From positions 1 to 50,666 of the forward strand of contig JAFXCP010000016.1 in the NCBI GenBank assembly GCA_017521405.1: DNA of 50,666 nt, in the 5' to 3' direction. The translations under genes and the position numbers were made by a program. This document shows, in pieces, positions 15,399 to 22,900 of this stretch; position 1 is the stretch's first letter; every line of letters begins with the position of its first letter. This DNA is from Akkermansia sp. (lineage in GTDB: Bacteria; Verrucomicrobiota; Verrucomicrobiia; Verrucomicrobiales; Akkermansiaceae). The notes beneath the pieces were generated by a model, which was given only the letters and a program-made list of their open reading frames with translations, searched no databases and had not been told where the DNA came from.

Positions 15399-16166
15399 AT
15401 GAGAGGTATCGCCTGCGTTTTAGGGATGGCTGCTATGGTGTGTTCTCTGCCGGTATGGGCAGAGCGGGCGGGTGTTTCCCCTCAAATGCCGTCTCCGGCC
15501 AATGCGCTGGAGGCTTGCAACCTCGCGCTTTCCCGGGCTAGGGAGGTGGACCGCACTCTGCGTACCGTGGTGGATTTGGAGAGCGGCAAGCAAGCTGCGG
15601 AAGCACTCTCCCACACACTCCGGCACATGCAGATGGCTCTGGCGGAGCTGGAGAAACTTCCCCCGCTTTCTGCCGGAAAAAGCCGGGAACTGGAGCAGAA
15701 AATGCGCGATTTGACCCACCTTACCCAAGGGTATATGCCCATGGTACAGCGCTTGGTGGAGGTGAATGCATACGGCTCCGAGGAGCTGATAGCCGTGTTC
15801 CATTATTACAAACTAACTGCTTCCCACCACAAATCGGAGGAGGAAAGCCCCATGAATCGGGCATGTGTGGAACTGGCAGATATGGTGGAGGATGTCCTGT
15901 TCCTGTTGTGCCATGTGCAAAGCGCGGAGACTGCTTCCCCGGCGCGGTTGCGGGAGTTTTTGCCCCGCTTGCAGCAGCGGCGCCAAGCGGTGGCAGAGCA
16001 GCAAAACCTCAATCCGCACGGCTTTACCCGCCTTGCAGCCTGGACTCGCCTGCAAATGCTGCGCCGCAGCCTGAAACGCGAGGTGGAGCGCCTGCGCCGC
16101 AATGGGGCTTATGGGCAGGCGGAATTCCTACTGTTGGCGGAAACCTGCCTGCAAGTGGCCGAGTAA
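15399..16166 (+). CDS. Secreted helical protein, function unknown
   Basis: 255 residues with a signal peptide (MRGIACVLGMAAMVCSLPVWA, cleavage after VWA near residue 21). The mature part is almost all helix, with many Leu, Arg and Glu residues (RHMQMALAELEKL, LREFLPRLQQRRQAVAEQQ). No domain recognised. Start set by the promoter position; an ATG nine codons upstream lies in the -10 region. It converges on the TolC-like gene with a 12-nt gap and no obvious terminator. Confidence 0.78.
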   Translation: MRGIACVLGMAAMVCSLPVWAERAGVSPQMPSPANALEACNLALSRAREVDRTLRTVVDLESGKQAAEALSHTLRHMQMALAELEKLPPLSAGKSRELEQKMRDLTHLTQGYMPMVQRLVEVNAYGSEELIAVFHYYKLTASHHKSEEESPMNRACVELADMVEDVLFLLCHVQSAETASPARLREFLPRLQQRRQAVAEQQNLNPHGFTRLAAWTRLQMLRRSLKREVERLRRNGAYGQAEFLLLAETCLQVAE

Positions 16167-16178
16167 AGGCACCGCCGC

Positions 16179-17402
16179 TTATGGGCGGAACCCGTATTCG
16201 AGGAGAATGGCCCCCTCGGATTCCAAGGCTTTCTCCTCTTGGCTGAGCAGCTCCCGCTGCATGCCAAGCAGTGCGTTTTGCTGCTCTAAAAAGGCTTCTG
16301 CGGAGGTGGGGCGGGATTCGCGCAGGTGCGCTATCCTTTTCTGCATATAGCGGCGCCATGTGTAGTACTCATCCATGCTTTGCTGCAGCAGGTGGAGTTT
16401 CTGGCGGTGGTCCATCAGTTTGGCGGCCACTTCCTTTTGCCGGAGCCGGTAGGCCTCCTTGGAATCCTGGTAGCGGTTCCAGTGGGTAAGCCGCGTATCC
16501 AAACGATAGCTCAGGCTGAGGTTCAGCGTCGTATCATCCATGCTCAGGAAGGTGCCTTGGTAAGTACCGCCGGAGGTGGAGAAAAGCGAGGGGCTGTAAA
16601 GATTCGTATTGATGGTGGGCAGGTAGGAAAGGGCAATGTTGTATTGCTGCATGCGCGCTTGCTCCAGCTCCATGGCCAGCATACATACCACTAAGGGGGA
16701 GAGCTTATTGAGCCGCTTGCGGTAATCTCTCCAGCGGAAATCCGGCACGCTCTCCGGTAGTATTTGCCAGCGCGCGCTGTAATCCCCCAGCAGCTGCGCC
16801 ATCGTTTTCCACTGCTCTGCAAGGGAGCCTTCCGTCTCAAGCCGGGTGCCCATGGCCATGCCTTCCGGGGTGTGCTTTTGCTGCTCCAATGCTTTTTTGC
16901 GCTGGTTTATCTCCTGCTTGCGGATAGTGACGTAGAGTTTGGAGATGAGTTCCTGCTCTTTTCCTTCCAGTGCTTTTTGGGCGGCAAAGGAGTTGGCCTC
17001 GGAGGCGTATACGCGGTAGGGAAGGTGGGTGAGGGTGGGTACATTGAAGGTCACGTTGAGATTCGTACTCAAATCGTCCGTACTCCAGGTATTCGTAAGC
17101 CCGCTGAGGCTTTTTTCAAAATTGCTGTAAAGAGAGGCTCCGGGGATGAGGTCCGTGTAGACGGACAACTCCTCTCGTTTGGCTTTATTGATGACCGAGC
17201 GTTGCTTGGTCAGCTCCGCATTTTGGCGCTTCATCATGGCAATGGCCTGCTGCCAGGAGATAGTGCGCTTGGGCAAATGCTCCCACTGCCGGGTTTGGGC
17301 ATATTGCGCCTCCAGGCGGGAGGTCAGTTTATCCAGCCTTTCGTCCAGACTGCATCCGGTAAGGCAGATAAAGCTCAGAAAAAGCAGGGTGGAGTATTTC
17401 AT
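16179..17402 (-). CDS. TolC-family outer membrane lipoprotein
   Basis: 407 residues. The signal peptide MKYSTLLFLSFICLTGC ends in a lipobox (Cys17). The mature protein has the long amphipathic helices and duplicated halves of outer-membrane efflux proteins: first half with MMKRQNAELTKQRSVINKAKREEL, second with YNIALSYLPTINTNLYSP and SLSYRLDTRLTHWNRYQDS. It would form a trimeric outer-membrane/periplasmic channel. No RND or ABC pump or adaptor lies beside it; the upstream MFS gene may be unrelated since this gene has its own promoter. Confidence 0.82.
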   Translation of the reverse strand: MKYSTLLFLSFICLTGCSLDERLDKLTSRLEAQYAQTRQWEHLPKRTISWQQAIAMMKRQNAELTKQRSVINKAKREELSVYTDLIPGASLYSNFEKSLSGLTNTWSTDDLSTNLNVTFNVPTLTHLPYRVYASEANSFAAQKALEGKEQELISKLYVTIRKQEINQRKKALEQQKHTPEGMAMGTRLETEGSLAEQWKTMAQLLGDYSARWQILPESVPDFRWRDYRKRLNKLSPLVVCMLAMELEQARMQQYNIALSYLPTINTNLYSPSLFSTSGGTYQGTFLSMDDTTLNLSLSYRLDTRLTHWNRYQDSKEAYRLRQKEVAAKLMDHRQKLHLLQQSMDEYYTWRRYMQKRIAHLRESRPTSAEAFLEQQNALLGMQRELLSQEEKALESEGAILLEYGFRP

Positions 17403-17418
17403 GAAGCGGTGTGGTGCT

Positions 17419-17447
17419 ATGGTATCAGATTCCCGGGTGAATGGCAA
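17419..17447 (-). promoter_or_regulatory. Promoter of the TolC-like gene
   Basis: On the minus strand TTGCCA (17442-17447), 17-nt spacer, TACCAT (17419-17424), 16 nt before the ATG at 17402. It fits in the gap after the MFS gene stop. Confidence 0.6.
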
Positions 17448-17472
17448 GCCGCAGTTCTCCATCCTCTCCCCC

Positions 17473-18738
17473 TTAGGCCTTGGCATGTTTCATGATGAAG
17501 AGTGCCACCACCGCGCTGCAACAGGCCATAAGCCCGCATTGCCATTGGGTGCTTATGCCCAGCTGCATCATGCCGCCTTGCACTACCACGGCCATAATGC
17601 CCAAAAAGCAATCCACCAAGTTCCCGGCGGCAATCACATCCCCGCGCTTATCATCGTCCGCGCGGTCCTGCAGCAAGGCATTGAGTGGTACAAGATAGCC
17701 GGAAGCCATGAATCCCGTGAGCGTGAGAGCCACGAAAAACACCGCGCTGCCATAGGGCAGGAAGGCGAGGGAAGCACAGCCGAGAGTCATGCCGATGCCG
17801 CCTGCCGTGGCCACCCATGTGCGGATGCCGCGCGCGCAGATGAGGGAAGCGCACAGCCCGCCGCTAATAGCCCCGCCGCTCAGCCAGGCAAACAGCACTG
17901 CGGAATCCTTTTGCTGTCCCAGTACCTGCATAAAATCCCCCTCACCCGTTACGGGGTGAGCCTCTGCCGCCATTTGCAGCACGATGAGCATCATCACCCC
18001 TGCAATGAACCAGAAATACCCCACGCCGATTTCACTGTTGCGCAGCACCTTGTTTTGCCACAGCATGCGTAGCTGGGTAAAATGGCACCACAGCAGGGAC
18101 CACCGGAAGGCGCGTGTACTTTTGGCCTCGTAGCGGGGAATACCCAGGCTGAGCAGGAACACCAGCACCGCGCCCACCGTGCAGCATGCACAGGGAACAG
18201 CCGCTGCCTGCCAGCCGGAATCCGGTCCCCACAGCTTCAGCAGGCTGTATACCAGATAAAGCGCGCCGATTTGCCCCACCAGCAGAGCCAGCATGGAGGT
18301 AATCTCCAGAATTCCACTGGCAAAGCCGATGTTTTCCGTCCCCACAATATCCTTTACCAAGCCCTTCTTTGCAGGGCTAAAGAACATGGCCTGCACGCAG
18401 AAGATAGTGAAAAAGCCAATGGCTACCCACAGATTGTGCATCCAAAGCCCCACGCTCATCCCCACCAGCACCAGCACTTGCAGCAGCACCATAGCCTGCA
18501 GCAGGCGGGTCTTGCACACCACATCGGAAAGCCACCCTGCCAGCGGCGAAAACAGCACAAAGGGCAGCACGATTAAAATCGAAAGCGGGTACTGCAAAGC
18601 CTGCGCCATCCATATACCCAGCGCAATCAGCAAAAACTGCACCCCCTTCTCATTCAGCGAATTCATGCACTGGATAACCACGAGGCTCCAGAAGGATTTC
18701 CAGGGAGTGCGGGAGGAGGGAGAAGCAGTAACAGGCAT
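17473..18738 (-). CDS. Major facilitator superfamily transporter, LplT-like
   Basis: 421 residues with about 12 membrane helices. The opening FWSLVVIQCMNSLNEKGVQFLLIAL and VFCVQAMFFSPAKKGLVKD-like segment (FCVQAMFFSPAKKGLVKD) resemble lysophospholipid transporter LplT, which flips lyso-phospholipids inward for re-acylation. The LplT partner acyltransferase Aas is not adjacent, so substrate is inferred only. Start at MPVTASPSS (18738) is set by a TACAAT box ending 7 nt upstream; the longer in-frame ATG lies upstream of that promoter. Confidence 0.82.
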   Translation of the reverse strand: MPVTASPSSRTPWKSFWSLVVIQCMNSLNEKGVQFLLIALGIWMAQALQYPLSILIVLPFVLFSPLAGWLSDVVCKTRLLQAMVLLQVLVLVGMSVGLWMHNLWVAIGFFTIFCVQAMFFSPAKKGLVKDIVGTENIGFASGILEITSMLALLVGQIGALYLVYSLLKLWGPDSGWQAAAVPCACCTVGAVLVFLLSLGIPRYEAKSTRAFRWSLLWCHFTQLRMLWQNKVLRNSEIGVGYFWFIAGVMMLIVLQMAAEAHPVTGEGDFMQVLGQQKDSAVLFAWLSGGAISGGLCASLICARGIRTWVATAGGIGMTLGCASLAFLPYGSAVFFVALTLTGFMASGYLVPLNALLQDRADDDKRGDVIAAGNLVDCFLGIMAVVVQGGMMQLGISTQWQCGLMACCSAVVALFIMKHAKA

Positions 18739-18745
18739 GGGGCGT

Positions 18746-18751
18746 ATTGTA
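18746..18751 (-). promoter_or_regulatory. -10 box of the MFS transporter gene, leaderless
   Basis: Minus-strand TACAAT ends 7 nt before the ATG at 18738. The -35 position 17 nt upstream reads only TTTCCT-like, so an activator may help. Confidence 0.55.
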
Positions 18752-18803
18752 TACCGACCATGCCTGTTAGGAAAGAACAAATCGCGGCTTACAAAGCCTG
18801 TGG

Positions 18804-19463
18804 TCAGGGGGCTCCCTCTGCCGGGGGAACGGGGCGATTCCAGCCGTTATCCTGCATAAAAAGGGTGGCATTTTGGTGTCCTTGAGCCGCCGCTTGGGAA
18901 ACCCACAGGCGGGCATGCCCCTCATCCTGCGGCACACCCAAACCGTGGTAATAGCAGCGCCCCAGATTATATTGCCCATCGGCATTCCCCATGCGTGCCG
19001 CCTGCTCAAAGCAAGCAGCAGCCCGGGCGGCATCCTGCCGGGTACCCTCACCATTCCGGAAGCAAAGCCCCAGATTATTCAGCGCGGAAGCATTGCCACT
19101 CCGGGCGGCGCGGGTGTACCACATAAAAGCCTTGTCCAAATCCTTAGCCACCCCGCTGCCGGAAACATAGCAGGTGCCCAGGTTATCCTGGGCATTGCTA
19201 TTGCCGGCCTCGGCGGCCAGCGTGTACCACCGCACGGCCTCTTGCAGGTTTTGGGGTACCCCGTGGCCGAAATCGTAGCATTTGCCCAGCTGCAACTGGG
19301 CAGTGGCATTACCCCGGCCGGCAGCCTGAGTATACAGCTGCACTGCCTGCGGATACTGCCCGGCTTGGTAATAGGCATCGGCTTGGGCACATTGTTGGTC
19401 TGCCGTGGTGCAGGCACTCAGCAGTGCTGCAAGGAGGAGCAGGGGGGGGCGGTACGTCTTCAT
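18804..19463 (-). CDS. Sel1-repeat lipoprotein
   Basis: 219 residues. A lipoprotein signal peptide (PLLLLAALLSAC, Cys18) is followed by four to five Sel1-type TPR repeats of 36 residues, each with A-x2-x-L-G-x-C-Y/F-x2-G-x-G-V (for example LGKCYDFGHGVPQNLQEAVRWY and LGTCYVSGSGVAKDLDKAFMWY). Such repeats form alpha-solenoids that bind proteins. It begins 20 nt after trxB and is probably cotranscribed with it. A second Sel1 cluster lies in the accessory island at 34.9-36.8 kb. Confidence 0.88.
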   Translation of the reverse strand: MKTYRPPLLLLAALLSACTTADQQCAQADAYYQAGQYPQAVQLYTQAAGRGNATAQLQLGKCYDFGHGVPQNLQEAVRWYTLAAEAGNSNAQDNLGTCYVSGSGVAKDLDKAFMWYTRAARSGNASALNNLGLCFRNGEGTRQDAARAAACFEQAARMGNADGQYNLGRCYYHGLGVPQDEGHARLWVSQAAAQGHQNATLFMQDNGWNRPVPPAEGAP

Positions 19464-19483
19464 CGCAGTACAGGGGGGGATGA

Positions 19484-20416
19484 TTATTCCATGCTGAGCA
19501 GGTAGCGCTCAGCATCCAAAGCGGCGCGGCAGCCGGCACCCGCTGCGGAAATGGCTTGGCGGTAGGTGGGGTCTGCCACATCGCCGGCGGCAAAGAGCCC
19601 GGGCGTCTTAGTTGCCGTGCCGGTACCCACGGTGCAGATAAAGCCGGCGGCATCGCGCTCCACCAAATTACCGGCAAAGCTGCTGTTGGGCGTATGGCCG
19701 ATGGCCATGAACACGCACTTCACCTCCAAGGGGGACTCCTCCCCGCTCACAGTATTGCGGAGGGTAATACTGCTCAGTTCCCCCTCCGTGGTGTGGTAGG
19801 CAGCAATAGTGCTGTTCCACACGGGCTCAATCTTCGGATTCTTCAGCACGCGCTCCTGCATGGCCACACTGGCGCGGAGCTGGTCGCGGCGGTGAATCAG
19901 GTACACCTTGCTTGCAAATCGAGTCAGGAAGGAAGCCTCCTCGCAAGCACTGTCGCCACCGCCCACCACGCATACCGGCACATCCCGGTAGAAAGCGCCG
20001 TCGCAGGTGGCGCAGGCCGTCAGCCCGTGCCCGATGAGCTCCTTCTCCCCTTCCAAGCCCGGATAACGCGCTGCGGCACCCGTGGCAATAATCACGGCCT
20101 GCGCCTTGTACGCCCCGCCGCTCGTCGTCACAATAAACTGTCCGCTGCACGCCTCCTGCGCGAGGGATACCACATCCTCGTATGCATAGCGCGCCCCGAA
20201 CTTTTCGGCCTGCTGGCTCATGTTGAACATAAGCTCCGGCCCCATAATTCCCTCCGGAAAACCGGGAAAATTCTCAATCTCCGTCGTAGTAGTCAGCTGC
20301 CCGCCTATTTGGCTGCCGGTGAACACCAAAGGGGAGAGCCCGGCGCGTGCCGCATAAATCGCAGCCGTGTACCCCGCCGGTCCGGTACCGATGATAATAA
20401 GTTTCTCGTCGCTCAT
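19484..20416 (-). CDS. trxB: Thioredoxin reductase (NADPH)
   Basis: Flavoprotein that reduces thioredoxin with NADPH. The 310-residue protein has the FAD motif IIGTGPAGYTAAIYAARAG at residues 8-26, the redox-active CATC at 135-138 followed by DG, the NADPH motif VGGGDSACEEA, and the FAD-ribityl motif GLFAAGDVADPTYRQAISAAGAGC. Start at 20416 (MSDEKLIIIG) fits both the family and a promoter ending 8 nt upstream. It is followed by the Sel1 lipoprotein. Confidence 0.96.
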   Translation of the reverse strand: MSDEKLIIIGTGPAGYTAAIYAARAGLSPLVFTGSQIGGQLTTTTEIENFPGFPEGIMGPELMFNMSQQAEKFGARYAYEDVVSLAQEACSGQFIVTTSGGAYKAQAVIIATGAAARYPGLEGEKELIGHGLTACATCDGAFYRDVPVCVVGGGDSACEEASFLTRFASKVYLIHRRDQLRASVAMQERVLKNPKIEPVWNSTIAAYHTTEGELSSITLRNTVSGEESPLEVKCVFMAIGHTPNSSFAGNLVERDAAGFICTVGTGTATKTPGLFAAGDVADPTYRQAISAAGAGCRAALDAERYLLSME

Positions 20417-20424
20417 TACCCAGC

Positions 20425-20452
20425 ATTGTACCATAGTCCGCCACAGGTGCAA
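20425..20452 (-). promoter_or_regulatory. Promoter of trxB, leaderless
   Basis: On the minus strand TTGCAC, 16-nt spacer, TACAAT (20425-20430), then 8 nt to the trxB ATG at 20416. Confidence 0.7.
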
Positions 20453-20523
20453 GAAGTTAGTGTGGCAACTCCTCCCCATTTCTTCCCCGGGCTACAATTC
20501 TTGTGTCATTAGCCATTCTGCTC

Positions 20524-20552
20524 TTGCTTTTGCGGCAAGATTCCTTCATAAT
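20524..20552 (+). promoter_or_regulatory. Promoter of tig
   Basis: TTGCTT (20524-20529), 17-nt spacer, CATAAT (20547-20552). It gives a leader of about 40 nt before the tig ATG at 20600, without a Shine-Dalgarno motif. Confidence 0.55.
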
Positions 20553-20599
20553 GCGCGCGCGTTTTTGTACTCGAATCAATTTTCTAACACTCGAATACT

Positions 20600-21901
20600 A
20601 TGGATATTACCATCGAAAAACTGAGCGATTGCCAGGCAACGCTGACGGCGATTGCATCTGCTGATGAAGTGAAGGCTATTAAGGACCAGGCTGTTACGGC
20701 ATACTCCCGCAGTGCCAATATCCCCGGCTTCCGCCCGGGTAAGGCTCCCAAGTCCGTGATTGCTAAGCGCTATGCCGCTGCCATTGCCGAGGAACTGGAT
20801 GGCCGCATGCGTGCCGATGCTCAGGAGAAGGCTCTCGACGAGAACCCCGACCTCAAGGTCCTCGATTTCGGTAATGCCCAGTCCGGCGAGCAGGAGGACG
20901 GCTCTTACAAAATCACCACCACCATGACCATCGTCCCCGCATTCGAGCTGCCGGAGTACATGGGTATCGAGGTGACGATTCCCTCCGACGAAGTCTCCGA
21001 TGAGGAAGTGGAGGACGCCCTGAACAAGTTTGCCGCCGCCAGCGCAGAGCATGTGGTGGTGGAGCGCGCTGCCGCCATGGGCGATGTGGCCGTTATCGAC
21101 TTCAAAACAACGGTGGAAGGCAAGCCCTGCGCCGAATTCTGCGGCAAACCCGTAGGCTTCATGGAAGGCCGCGAGGGTCACTGGCAGGCTCTGGAGGAGG
21201 ATACCTTCATGCCCGGCCTTGCCGAGGGTCTTGTGGGGCTCTCCGCCGGCGAATCCAAGGATATCCCCGTCACCATGAAGGAGGACTTCCCCATCTCCGA
21301 CCTCGCCGGCAAGGAAGTTACCTTCTCCTGCACCGTTAAGGAAGTGCGCGAAAAGAAACTGCCCGAGATTAACGAAGAACTCTTCGCCGCCCACCTCCCC
21401 GGCAAATCCATGGAGGAAATCCGCGGGGTCGTGCGCGAAAACCTGAAGGCCTCCAAGGTGCGTGCTAACGATGAGGCCAAGGCCGACCAAATCTCCGAAA
21501 AACTCGCGGACCAGCTCTCCTTTGCCCTTCCCGCAGAACTTGTGGAGCGCGAAAACGAGAACACCGTGCAGCGCAAGGTATATGCCGCCATTCAGGCCGG
21601 CAACTTCGAGGCCGCTAAGGATATGGACGCCCTCAAAGAAGAATGCAAGGCCGAAACCGAGCGCAACCTCCGCGTCTACTTCGCCCTGCAGGAAATCGCC
21701 CGCAAAGAGAACATCGACGCCTCCGAAATGGAAATGCTCGAAGCTCTCAACTCCATGGCCAAGCAGTCCGGCGAGAAGAACATCAAGAACTTCATCCGCA
21801 AAATGTACCGCGAGAACCGCATGACGGGCATCCGCCTCTCCGTGGTCACCTCCAAGGTGCTGGACCTTCTGGCTCGCAACGCCAAAGTGACGGTGGCATA
21901 A
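20600..21901 (+). CDS. tig: Trigger factor, ribosome-associated chaperone
   Basis: Peptidyl-prolyl isomerase/chaperone that docks at the ribosome exit tunnel near uL23. The 433-residue protein shows the ribosome-binding loop IPGFRPGKAPKSVI at residues 39-52 (family GFRxGKxP), a FKBP-type PPIase middle domain (about 150-235, ALEEDTFMPGLAEGLVGLSAGE), and a long helical C-terminal cradle ending near RLSVVTSKVLDLLARNAKVTVA. In many bacteria tig precedes clpP and clpX, but here it is followed by a terminator and a convergent mscS gene. Confidence 0.96.
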   Translation: MDITIEKLSDCQATLTAIASADEVKAIKDQAVTAYSRSANIPGFRPGKAPKSVIAKRYAAAIAEELDGRMRADAQEKALDENPDLKVLDFGNAQSGEQEDGSYKITTTMTIVPAFELPEYMGIEVTIPSDEVSDEEVEDALNKFAAASAEHVVVERAAAMGDVAVIDFKTTVEGKPCAEFCGKPVGFMEGREGHWQALEEDTFMPGLAEGLVGLSAGESKDIPVTMKEDFPISDLAGKEVTFSCTVKEVREKKLPEINEELFAAHLPGKSMEEIRGVVRENLKASKVRANDEAKADQISEKLADQLSFALPAELVERENENTVQRKVYAAIQAGNFEAAKDMDALKEECKAETERNLRVYFALQEIARKENIDASEMEMLEALNSMAKQSGEKNIKNFIRKMYRENRMTGIRLSVVTSKVLDLLARNAKVTVA

Positions 21902-21930
21902 GCCCCCGCTGCTCCGAATACTTCCGAAAC

Positions 21931-21960
21931 AACGCACTGCCCGACCATGGGCAGTGCGTT
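21931..21960. terminator. Bidirectional terminator between tig and the MscS gene
   Basis: AACGCACTGCCC pairs perfectly with GGGCAGTGCGTT around a short loop, flanked by A residues on the left and TTTTGCTT on the right, between convergent genes. Confidence 0.88.
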
Positions 21961-21964
21961 TTGC

Positions 21965-22786
21965 TTATTCCCCCGCAGGCGTGGTAAAAACCGTGCGCGT
22001 GGGGAAGGGGATATTGATGCCCTCCTGCCGGAATGCCTCCAGCAGCGCCGTACTGAAACGGAAACGCGCCGTGTGGTAATCCTCCGTTTTGCACCATGCA
22101 CCAATGTGCAAATTCAGGGAACTATCCCCAAAACCGCTAAACAGCACCACGGGAGTCGGCGTGGCCGCCAGCAGCGGCTGCTCCTCAATCACCTTCAGAA
22201 TCACCTGCCGCACATGCTCCAGATTACTGGCATAATCTACCCCCAAATTAAAATCGCAGCGCCGCAACGTATCTCCGGTAATATTCACCACCGGCTCCTT
22301 CACAAAAGTTTCGCAAGGCACCCGCACAGTGGAATTATCCGGCTGCCGCAGCGTAATGGAAAGCAAATTCACACTTTCCACACTCCCCTCTATCCCGCCG
22401 GTACGGATATAGTCCCCCAGCTTAATACTGCGCTCCCCCATGATGAAAAGCCCGCTGATGAGGTTACTCAGCACCGTTTGCGCCGCAAAACCAATCGCCA
22501 CACCGGCCACCCCCGCCGCCCCGAGGATACTGATGAGATCCACCCCCACCGAACGCAACGCCTGCACCACGGCAAAACACCACACCAGCCCCAAAAGCAA
22601 CTTCTCCAGCACAATGGCCGCCTGCTTCGGCAGCCGGTGATGCACCGGCCGCACCAGCCGCCGCACCAGCCGTGTCACCAAATAGCCCAGCACCAAATAC
22701 AGCAGAAAAAGCAGCCAGCCATTCTCCCGCAAAAAGCGCCATGTGGCCCCCAAATGCTCCTGATCCAAATATGCGTTCAAATCCAT
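21965..22786 (-). CDS. Small-conductance mechanosensitive channel, MscS family
   Basis: Inner-membrane channel that releases solutes on hypo-osmotic shock. The 273-residue protein has three membrane helices: about 24-41, 60-80, and the pore-lining TM3 GAAGVAGVAIGFAAQTVLSNLISGLFIM with the Gly/Ala packing of MscS. The beta domain (LGDYIRTGGIEGSVESVNLLSITLR) and the C-terminal cytoplasmic vestibule follow. Length is close to E. coli MscS (286). GGAG at about -8 in front of the ATG is one of few SD-like motifs here. Confidence 0.93.
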   Translation of the reverse strand: MDLNAYLDQEHLGATWRFLRENGWLLFLLYLVLGYLVTRLVRRLVRPVHHRLPKQAAIVLEKLLLGLVWCFAVVQALRSVGVDLISILGAAGVAGVAIGFAAQTVLSNLISGLFIMGERSIKLGDYIRTGGIEGSVESVNLLSITLRQPDNSTVRVPCETFVKEPVVNITGDTLRRCDFNLGVDYASNLEHVRQVILKVIEEQPLLAATPTPVVLFSGFGDSSLNLHIGAWCKTEDYHTARFRFSTALLEAFRQEGINIPFPTRTVFTTPAGE

Positions 22787-22836
22787 GCCTCTCCACTTTT
22801 ACCACACCCTTCCGCCTTTGCCAAGAAGGAAAATCA

Positions 22837-22869
22837 AACCACCGCCCCGTAAAACACGGAGCGGTGGTT
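22837..22869 (-). terminator. Terminator of the PEP-CTERM repeat protein gene
   Basis: AACCACCGCCCCGT pairs with ACGGAGCGGTGGTT (one G-U). On the minus strand it is followed by TGATTTTCC. Confidence 0.8.
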
Positions 22870-22900
22870 GGGATGGGTTGGGCCTTTTCAACTTAAACAA

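Noticed and set aside
20576-21937. 453-codon minus-strand frame over tig
   Set aside because: Antisense shadow of trigger factor, rich in Gly/His/Phe with no domain.
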